Origin: UBA5186 sp040005095
GTDB lineage: Bacteria; Actinomycetota; Thermoleophilia; Gaiellales; Gaiellaceae
Direction: 5' to 3'
DNA: 63,530 bases
Assembly (NCBI GenBank): GCA_040005095.1
Contig: JBDTZN010000005.1
Location: 1 to 63,530 of the forward strand
Under the pieces are notes generated by a model. It was not told the origin of the DNA, made no database searches, and saw only the letters and a list, made by a program, of their open reading frames with translations. Position 1 is the first letter of the stretch. Every line of letters starts with the position of its first letter. Both the position numbers and the translations under genes were made by a program. This document shows positions 57,792-63,530 of the stretch, piece by piece.

Positions 57792-58559
57792 ATGGCCCCC
57801 GCTCTCATCGCCGTTGCCGCACTCGCTTTCCTCGTCATTCTCTTCCTGTTCTCGGCGATCAAGGTCGCGCGCGAGTACGAGCGAGGCGTCGTCTTCCGAC
57901 TCGGCCGGCTGCTCGACCCACCCAAGGGGCCGGGGCTCTTCCTGCTGATCCCGGTCGTCGACCGGATGGTCAAGGTCGACCTGCGAACGATCACGCTGAA
58001 CATCCCGCCGCAAGAAGTGATCACGAAGGACAACGTGCCGGCACGGGTGAACGCGGTCGCGTACTTCCGGATCGTCGAGCCGAAGGCGGCGATCGTCCAG
58101 GTCGAGAACTTCATGGTCGCGACCTCGCAGATCGCGCAAACGACACTCCGCTCCGTGCTCGGCCAGCACATGCTCGACGAGCTCCTGTCGGAGCGCGACA
58201 AGATCAACACGATCCTGCAGGCGATCATCGACGAGGCGACCACGCCCTGGGGGATCAAGGTCGCTCGCGTAGAGGTCAAGGACGTCGAGATCCCAGCCGG
58301 GATGCAACGCGCGATGGCACGGCAGGCCGAGGCCGAGCGCGAGCGGCGCGCCAAGGTGATCAACGCCGAGGGCGAGTTCCAGGCCTCCGAGCGGCTGAAG
58401 GACGCCGCGCTCGTGATCGAGGACCACCCGATCGCGCTTCAGCTCCGCTATCTGCAGACGCTGCTCGAGCTCGGGTCCTCACAGGCGACGACGATCGTGT
58501 TCCCGGCGCCGATCGACCTCTTCAAGCCGTTCCTCGAGAAGGCCGGCTCCAAGCCCTGA
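57792..58559 (+). CDS. Slipin/stomatin-like SPFH-domain membrane protein
   Basis: The 255-residue protein has one N-terminal membrane segment (LIAVAALAFLVILFLFSAI), then the SPFH/band 7 domain: VAREYERGVVFRLGRLLDPP, VVDRMVKVDLRTITLNIPPQ, EVITKDNVPARVNAVAYFRI and TTLRSVLGQHMLDELLSERD. A charged coiled-coil follows (RQAEAERERRAKVINAEGEF). It forms oligomers that organise membrane domains, normally with NfeD, as the upstream gene confirms. The stop overlaps the next gene's apparent CTG start. Confidence 0.93.
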   Translation: MAPALIAVAALAFLVILFLFSAIKVAREYERGVVFRLGRLLDPPKGPGLFLLIPVVDRMVKVDLRTITLNIPPQEVITKDNVPARVNAVAYFRIVEPKAAIVQVENFMVATSQIAQTTLRSVLGQHMLDELLSERDKINTILQAIIDEATTPWGIKVARVEVKDVEIPAGMQRAMARQAEAERERRAKVINAEGEFQASERLKDAALVIEDHPIALQLRYLQTLLELGSSQATTIVFPAPIDLFKPFLEKAGSKP

Positions 58560-59389
58560 GCGGCGAGCTTCGCCGCGACCCGGTCACCGGGCGACTCGTC
58601 GTCGTCGCGCCCACGCGTGCGCGAAGGCCGGGAGCGGCGGTCGGCGCGATCGAGCCGCCGACGCCGGAGGAGCTTGCGTCGTGCCCGTTCTGCGAGGGCC
58701 GCGAGGACCGCACGCCGCCCGAGACGCTGCGACTGCCGTTCAAGGGCCCGTGGAGCGTCCGCGTCGTGCCGAACCTGTACCCGGCGTTCGAGCGACAGGA
58801 GGTCGTCGTCCACACGCCACGCCACGTCCGCACGATCGGCGAGCTGACCGACGAAGAGCTCGAGCGCGTCGCCGAGGCGTGGCGGCTGCGGGCGCGGAGC
58901 TCCGGCGGCTACGTGCACGCGCTGCTGAACGAGGGAAGCGCGGCCGGCGCGAGCCTTCCACACTCGCACTCGCAGCTCGTGTGGCTCGACGAGGAGCCTC
59001 CCGCCGTGCAGGAGGAGCGCGATCTGACGCGGATGCTCGAAGGCGAGCGCGTGCTCGAGCGGGACGGTGTCATTGCGATCTGCCCGTTCGCTAGCCGGCT
59101 CCCGTACGAGGTGCGCATCGCGCCCGCCGACCCGGAGCCCGACGCCTGGGAGAGCGACCTGCTCGCCCCGGCGCTGCAGCTCCTCGCGGAGCTCGCCCGC
59201 CGGCTCTACGCCGTCGAGGGCCCGAGCCCGCTCAACGCGTGGCTGCACACGGGCAAGAGCTGGCACCTGGAGCTCCTCCCGCGGCTAGCCGTCCCGGCCG
59301 GGATCGAGCTCGGCGCGGGAATCCACATCAACGCTGTGCCCCCCGAGGACGCAGCCGCGGCGCTCAGAAGCGCCCGGCCAGATCACTAA
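58556..59389 (+). CDS. Galactose-1-phosphate uridylyltransferase-like protein, apparent CTG start
   Basis: In frame from CTG 58556 the 277-residue protein begins LSGELRRDPVTGRLVVVAPT and has CPFCEGREDRTPPE (the zinc-site CxxC), VVPNLYPAFERQEVVVHTP and the catalytic nucleotidyl-transfer motif SLPHSHSQLVWL (His136, His138). These cover the whole GalT fold. No ATG, GTG or TTG occurs in frame before GTG 58766, and starting there would drop the first 70 residues with the zinc site. CTG overlapping the slipin TGA (CTGA) mirrors the GTGA junctions elsewhere. GalT-like HIT transferases exchange UMP between sugar phosphates; the partner sugar is unknown. Confidence 0.78.
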   Translation: MSGELRRDPVTGRLVVVAPTRARRPGAAVGAIEPPTPEELASCPFCEGREDRTPPETLRLPFKGPWSVRVVPNLYPAFERQEVVVHTPRHVRTIGELTDEELERVAEAWRLRARSSGGYVHALLNEGSAAGASLPHSHSQLVWLDEEPPAVQEERDLTRMLEGERVLERDGVIAICPFASRLPYEVRIAPADPEPDAWESDLLAPALQLLAELARRLYAVEGPSPLNAWLHTGKSWHLELLPRLAVPAGIELGAGIHINAVPPEDAAAALRSARPDH

Positions 59390-59393
59390 AGCG

Positions 59394-59693
59394 CTACTCG
59401 GAGCGCTGAGAGTCCCGCGCGCGAAACGTGCGGGCAGCGTCGATCGCGGCGCCGAGGTTCAGGCCCTTGTCCTTCGCCTGCTTGATCAGCATCACGGTCT
59501 CGAGCGCGTTGATGTCGTAGATCCGCTGCTTCTTGCCCTTCGTCGGGATCTGCGCCTTGTTCGTCCAGTAGTCGAGCTGCATCTTGGAGATGCCGGCGAT
59601 CTGGCACACCTGTCCGAGATAGAGCTCCACCTTGCCGAGATGGTGCGAGAGATCGATCGGCTCGAGCAGGTCGACATGTCTTGGCACGGCCAT
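59394..59693 (-). CDS. Small MerR-family transcription regulator
   Basis: The 99-residue protein from ATG 59693 has a winged-helix MerR-like DNA-binding domain: YLGQVCQIAGISKMQLDYWT, then GKKQRIYDINALETVMLIKQ and AKDKGLNLGAAIDAARTF. In canonical MerR the helix pair reads IGELAK-TGV-TIRYYE; here it is the divergent QLDYWTNK form. It lacks a C-terminal effector domain. It follows gyrA by 129 bases on the same strand, and a 7-2-7 palindrome lies in that gap. Confidence 0.75.
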   Translation of the reverse strand: MAVPRHVDLLEPIDLSHHLGKVELYLGQVCQIAGISKMQLDYWTNKAQIPTKGKKQRIYDINALETVMLIKQAKDKGLNLGAAIDAARTFRARDSQRSE

Positions 59694-59781
59694 CTGGAAC
59701 ACCTTTCCCGAACAGTCCTCGTATCGGTTTCGCCCCGGATCGAGGCCCCTTTGATGTCGGGTTGTGCCGCGCCGCAACCAA

Positions 59782-59797
59782 TCACTCGAACGAGTGA
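59782..59797. promoter_or_regulatory. Palindromic operator-like site between gyrA and the MerR-type gene
   Basis: The sequence tcactcg-aa-cgagtga is a perfect 7-bp inverted repeat around 2 bases, followed closely by a further gtcac. It lies 89 bases upstream of the regulator start and 26 bases past the gyrA stop. It could bind the MerR-type protein or act as a gyrA terminator hairpin. Confidence 0.5.
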
Positions 59798-59822
59798 CTG
59801 TGTCACTTGCAAGCAGGAAAGA

Positions 59823-62399
59823 CTAGCCCGAGGCCGGGTCGGGCTCGGAACCGTTCGTCGAGCCCTCGGGAGCCGCCGGAGCGACGTCCCCGTCCACCGG
59901 CTCGTCTTCCGCCTCGTCGCTCTCGACCACCGGCGCCAGTGCGGAGACCTGTTCCTCGCCGCGCAGCCGCATCACGATCACGCCCTGCGTGGCGCGGCCG
60001 AGCCGCTTGACGTCCTCGACCGGGATCTTGATCACGGTGCCGCCGTTCGAGATCAGCATCACCTGGTAGCCGTCGCGCACCACGCGCGCGCCCACGAGCT
60101 CGCCGCGCTCCTCGGTGAGCTTGATCGTTCGCACGCCGAGCCCGCCGCGGCCGGTCAGGCGGTACTCGTCGATGCGCGTCCGCTTCCCGAACCCGTTCGT
60201 CGTCACGACGAGGAGATCCGCGTCGTTCGTGGCGATGTTGATCTCGATCACCTCGTCGCCCTCGCGCAGGCTCATCCCGCGCACGCCCTCCGTTGAGCGC
60301 CCCATCGGCCGCGTCGCGCTCTCGTGGAACCGCACGGCCTGGCCCTTGCGCGAGACCATCAGGACGTCGTCGTCACCCGAGGAATGGCGCACGCCGACGA
60401 GCTCGTCACCGTCACGGAGCTTGATCGCGATGATGCCGTCGGCCTTCAGCGGCGTGTTGTAGTCGGAGAACTTGGTCTTCTTGACGACGCCGCGCTTGGT
60501 GCCGAAGACGAGGTACTCCGCATCCTTGAAGTCGCGCGTCTGGATCACGGCACGGATCTGCTCGTCCTGCGCGAACGGCAGCAGGTTGACGATCGCGCTG
60601 CCGCGGGCCTGGCGCGAGCCGAGGGGCAGCTCGTGCACCTTCAGGCGGTAGACCTTGCCTACGGAGGTGAAGAAGAGGATGTAGTCGTGCGTCGAGGCGA
60701 CGAAGAGATGCTCGATGTAGTCGTCGTCCTTCATCTGCATGCCCATCACGCCGATGCCGCCGCGGCGCTGCTCCCGGTACGCGCTCACGGGTAGCCGCTT
60801 GATGTAGCCGGAGCGCGTGATCGCAATGACCATGTCCTCTTCCGCGATCAGATCCTCGAGCTCGAGGTCCTCCTCGGCGGCTACGATCTCGGTGCGCCGG
60901 TCGTCGTTCTTCGCGTAGATCGACTTGAGCTCGAGCAGCTCCTCCTTGATCAGCGCGTCGATGCGCGCCGGCTCGCCGAGGATCGCGCGCAGCTCGGCGA
61001 TGCGCTCCTGGAGGTCGGAGAACTCGTCCTCGACCTCCTTCCGCGCCAGACCCGTCAGCCGCGCGAGCCGCAGGTCGAGGACTGCCTGGGCCTGCTCCTC
61101 GGAGAGCTCGAACTGCTTCATCAGCCCGCCGCGCGCCGCGTCCGTGTCGGCGGCGCCGCGGATCAGGGCGATGACCGCGTCGAGATTGTCGAGCGCGATC
61201 AGGTAGCCCTGGAGGATGTGCGCACGCTCTTCGGCGCGGCGCAGCTCGTACTTTGAGCGCCTCGTGACGACCTGGCGCTGGAAGTCGAGGTAGTACCGGA
61301 TCATCTCGAGCAGCGAGAGCGTTTGCGGCGTAACGCCGTCGACCAGCGCGACCGCGTTGTAGCCGAAGGAGGTCTGCAGCGGCGTGTGCTTGAACAGCTT
61401 GTTCAGCGCCACCTGCGGGATGGCCTCGCGCTTGAGCTCGATGTAGATCCGCATCCCGTCCTTGTCGGAGTGGTCCGCGAGCGCGTCGTCGGTCATCGGG
61501 ATCTCGGTCAGCACCTTGCTCTCGACGAGCTCGGCGATCTTCTCGATCACCCCGCCCTCGCCGCCCTTTTTCACCCCGTACGGAAGCTCGGTGACGATGA
61601 TCGCGTTCTTGCCCCCGCGGAGTTCCTCGATGTGGGCGCGCGCGCGCATGACGATGCGGCCGCGGCCCGAGCGGTACGCGTCACGGATGCCCGCGCGGCC
61701 GACGATGAAGCCGCCGGTCGGGAAGTCGGGGCCCTTGATGTGGCGCGACAGGCGCTCGACGTCGATGTCGGGGTCTTCGATCATCGCCACGACGCCGGCG
61801 ACGATCTCGGAGAGATTGTGCGGCGGGATGTTCGTCGCCATTCCGACGGCGATGCCCGAGGAGCCGTTGACGAGCAGATTCGGGAAGCGAGACGGCAGGA
61901 CCGTCGGCTCGCGCCTCGACTCGTCGTAGTTCGGCTTGAAGTCGACGGTATCGGCGTCGATGTCCCGCAGCATCTCGGTGGCGAGCCGCGTAAGCCGGCA
62001 CTCTGTGTAGCGCATCGCAGCGGCTGGATCGCCGTCGAGCGAGCCGAAGTTGCCCTGCCCGTCCACCAGGGGATAGCGCATCGAGAACGGCTGGGCGAGG
62101 CGCACGAGCGTGTCGTAGATCGCCGTGTCGCCGTGCGGGTGGTACGAGCCCATCACGTCACCGACGATGCGCGCCGACTTCTTGTACGGACGGTTGGGCT
62201 GCATGCCGGCCTCGTGCATCCCGTAGAGAACGCGGCGGTGCACCGGCTTCAGTCCGTCGCGAACGTCGGGCAGCGCACGGCTGACGATGACGTGCATCGC
62301 ATAGCCGAGGAAGCTCGACCGCATCTCCTGGTCGAGCTCACGCGGCTCGACGCGACCTGCCCCTAGCGGGCCTCCAGGACCGGACACGACCTCAGACAT
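59823..62399 (-). CDS. gyrA: DNA gyrase subunit A
   Basis: The 858-residue type II topoisomerase subunit has the winged-helix active site with catalytic Tyr131 in PAAAMRYTECRLT. The quinolone-determining region is SYHPHGDTAIYDTLVRLAQP with Thr92 where E. coli has Ser83. A C-terminal beta-pinwheel begins near residue 510 and carries the GyrA-box REQRRGGIGV, which wraps DNA and marks a true gyrase rather than topoisomerase IV. The acidic C-terminal tail (VVESDEAEDEPVDGD) is a common regulator of wrapping. The start overlaps the gyrB stop by 8 bases. Confidence 0.97.
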   Translation of the reverse strand: MSEVVSGPGGPLGAGRVEPRELDQEMRSSFLGYAMHVIVSRALPDVRDGLKPVHRRVLYGMHEAGMQPNRPYKKSARIVGDVMGSYHPHGDTAIYDTLVRLAQPFSMRYPLVDGQGNFGSLDGDPAAAMRYTECRLTRLATEMLRDIDADTVDFKPNYDESRREPTVLPSRFPNLLVNGSSGIAVGMATNIPPHNLSEIVAGVVAMIEDPDIDVERLSRHIKGPDFPTGGFIVGRAGIRDAYRSGRGRIVMRARAHIEELRGGKNAIIVTELPYGVKKGGEGGVIEKIAELVESKVLTEIPMTDDALADHSDKDGMRIYIELKREAIPQVALNKLFKHTPLQTSFGYNAVALVDGVTPQTLSLLEMIRYYLDFQRQVVTRRSKYELRRAEERAHILQGYLIALDNLDAVIALIRGAADTDAARGGLMKQFELSEEQAQAVLDLRLARLTGLARKEVEDEFSDLQERIAELRAILGEPARIDALIKEELLELKSIYAKNDDRRTEIVAAEEDLELEDLIAEEDMVIAITRSGYIKRLPVSAYREQRRGGIGVMGMQMKDDDYIEHLFVASTHDYILFFTSVGKVYRLKVHELPLGSRQARGSAIVNLLPFAQDEQIRAVIQTRDFKDAEYLVFGTKRGVVKKTKFSDYNTPLKADGIIAIKLRDGDELVGVRHSSGDDDVLMVSRKGQAVRFHESATRPMGRSTEGVRGMSLREGDEVIEINIATNDADLLVVTTNGFGKRTRIDEYRLTGRGGLGVRTIKLTEERGELVGARVVRDGYQVMLISNGGTVIKIPVEDVKRLGRATQGVIVMRLRGEEQVSALAPVVESDEAEDEPVDGDVAPAAPEGSTNGSEPDPASG

Positions 62400-63530
62400 C
62401 GAGGAAGCGCACGTCCTTGGCGTTCTGCTCGATGAAGAGGCGGCGCGGCTCGACCTGGTCGCCCATCAGCCGGGAGAACCAGAGATCCGCGGCGGAGGCG
62501 TCTTCGACGTCCACCCGGATCAGCATGCGGCGCGCGGGATCCATTGTCGTCTCCCAGAGCTGGCCGTAGTTCATCTCACCGAGGCCCTTGAAGCGGCTGA
62601 GCTGGATGCCCTCCTTCGCCAGGCCGAACGCGCGATCGCGCAACGCCTCGAACGAGCTCGCCCCCGCCTTCTTCTTGCCGAGAGCGAGCTTGAACGGCGG
62701 CATACCGCCGGCGATCTCGGCTAGGCGCTGGTACGTGCGACGCACGTTCGCATAGATCGGCGACTCCAGTAGCTCCTTCGGGACGGAGATGTCGCTACCG
62801 GTGCTCGTCTCGACCTCCACGACCTTCACCCGCACGCTGTTCGCGTCGGAGGAGACGACCGAGAACGCGTACCCGTTGTCGGGCGTGCCCTCGAGCACCT
62901 TGGCGACCGCGGAGGGATCGGCGGCGTCTGTCTCGACCAGCCGGTGCGTGACCACGAAGTCTGCGGCCTGGTTGCCGAAATCGGAGCGAAGCCGGGCCGA
63001 CCAGCCTTCGAACTCGCTCAGCGCGCGCTGGAAGCGGCCGAACCGCGTCTCGGTGAGCTTGACCGCGTCGCCGTCGCGGCCGCTGATCTCGAGCTCGGGG
63101 AACTTCTCGCGCACGAGCAGGTCCTCGAGCTGCGCGTCCTTGACGAGATAGGTCTCCTGGTTGCCAATCTTCGCGAGGTAGAGCGGCGGCACCGCGATGT
63201 AGATGTGTCCGCGGTCGAAGAGCTCGGGCATGTGCCGGTACATGAACGTCAGGATCAGCGTGCGGATGTGCGCGCCGTCGACGTCCGCGTCGGTCATGAC
63301 GATGATCCGGTTGTAGCGAAGCTTGGCGAGGTCGAACTCCTCGCCGATCCCGGTGCCGATCACCTGCACGAGCGACTGGATCTCGGTGTTGGAGAGCACC
63401 TTGCCGATCCGGTTCTTCTCGCTGTTGATGATCTTCCCGCGCAGGGGCAGGATCGCCTGGTTCGACTTGTCGCGCGCCTGCTTGGCGGAGCCGCCCGCCG
63501 AATCGCCCTCGACGATGAAGAGCTCGGTCA
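62392..63530 (-). CDS. gyrB: DNA gyrase subunit B, C-terminal part (5' end beyond the window)
   Basis: The visible 379 codons cover the TOPRIM domain and the GyrA-binding tail. They start within TELFIVEGDSAGGSAKQARD, which holds the catalytic Glu, and run through LPLRGKIINSEKNRIGKVLS and IIVMTDADVDGAHIRTLILT with the DxDxD magnesium site. Later LSRFKGLGEMNYGQLWETTM and RRMLIRVDVEDAS close the protein. GHKL ATPase and transducer domains lie outside the right edge. gyrB and gyrA are in one operon, transcribed leftwards. Confidence 0.97.
   Translation of the reverse strand, partial: TELFIVEGDSAGGSAKQARDKSNQAILPLRGKIINSEKNRIGKVLSNTEIQSLVQVIGTGIGEEFDLAKLRYNRIIVMTDADVDGAHIRTLILTFMYRHMPELFDRGHIYIAVPPLYLAKIGNQETYLVKDAQLEDLLVREKFPELEISGRDGDAVKLTETRFGRFQRALSEFEGWSARLRSDFGNQAADFVVTHRLVETDAADPSAVAKVLEGTPDNGYAFSVVSSDANSVRVKVVEVETSTGSDISVPKELLESPIYANVRRTYQRLAEIAGGMPPFKLALGKKKAGASSFEALRDRAFGLAKEGIQLSRFKGLGEMNYGQLWETTMDPARRMLIRVDVEDASAADLWFSRLMGDQVEPRRLFIEQNAKDVRFLDV

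Noticed and set aside
62118..62137. GyrA Thr at the E. coli Ser83 position as a sign of quinolone resistance
   Set aside because: Thr occurs naturally at this site in many bacteria. One residue without a susceptible relative for comparison does not support resistance.

Overview
The window is about 63.5 kb of GC-rich, gene-dense bacterial chromosome. Start codons are often GTG, occasionally TTG and once apparently CTG, and neighbouring genes often share ATGA/GTGA stop-start overlaps. Ku/LigD end-joining genes, a mycothiol-synthase-like tandem acetyltransferase, a Hanks-type kinase and ECF-sigma-coupled fatty acid genes fit an actinobacterium. My best guess is a deep-branching Thermoleophilia-type lineage (Gaiellales/Solirubrobacterales). 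That is inference; there is no rRNA here to prove it.

Layout. (1) 1-16.2 kb, cell-surface polysaccharide and envelope. Two UDP-GlcNAc 2-epimerase paralogues, a UDP-sugar 6-dehydrogenase, a WlbA/WbpB-like oxidoreductase and a WlbB/WbpD-like hexapeptide acetyltransferase form most of a pathway to a diacetamido-uronic acid sugar; the aminotransferase is not in view. Around them lie a CpsB-type PHP phosphatase, a shortened CDP-alcohol phosphatidyltransferase-like gene, a CAP-domain protein, a subtilisin plus SpoIID/LytB pair, a Ser/Thr kinase and a complete dTDP-rhamnose set (rmlA, C, D, B) behind an MFS transporter. A scar at 2.75-3.5 kb holds a wrecked IS5-like transposase, a 61-bp tandem repeat and the 3' half of a tRNA. 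(2) 16.4-32 kb, housekeeping: a methyltransferase, Hsp20 and Lon, a lipoprotein, an M23 peptidase, trehalose-6-phosphate phosphatase, Nudix and HAD hydrolases, a group II PLP decarboxylase, PolX, thioredoxin and a thiamine operon (thiD-thiM-thiE-thiL) led by two TPP riboswitch-like elements. (3) 32-43.6 kb, accessory and partly decaying. It has an MrfA-type helicase and a GNAT gene. Next comes an lspA-lgt-LamG-papain-like cassette with an in-frame stop in lspA and two lesions in the LamG gene, followed by a duplicated piece of the GNAT 3' end. After these come a frameshifted gene, NDH-2, LigD, and a Ku gene that has lost its middle. (4) 43.7-53.7 kb, lipid synthesis: accD-accA, an unusual zinc-ribbon arginase-like protein, small enzymes, then an ECF sigma factor-fabZ-fabH-fabD-fabG-fabF operon with overlapping or abutting genes. 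(5) 53.7-63.5 kb: minimal BirA, a large PGRP amidase, NfeD protease plus slipin plus a GalT-like gene, a MerR-type regulator, gyrA and the 3' part of gyrB.

The best second-look items are the deleted Ku beside an intact LigD, the canonical plus degenerate TPP riboswitch pair, the decaying lipoprotein cassette bounded by a GNAT-end duplication, the sigma factor coupled to fab genes, and the zinc-ribbon arginase. I saw no CRISPR array, prophage, complete insertion sequence or intact tRNA gene.
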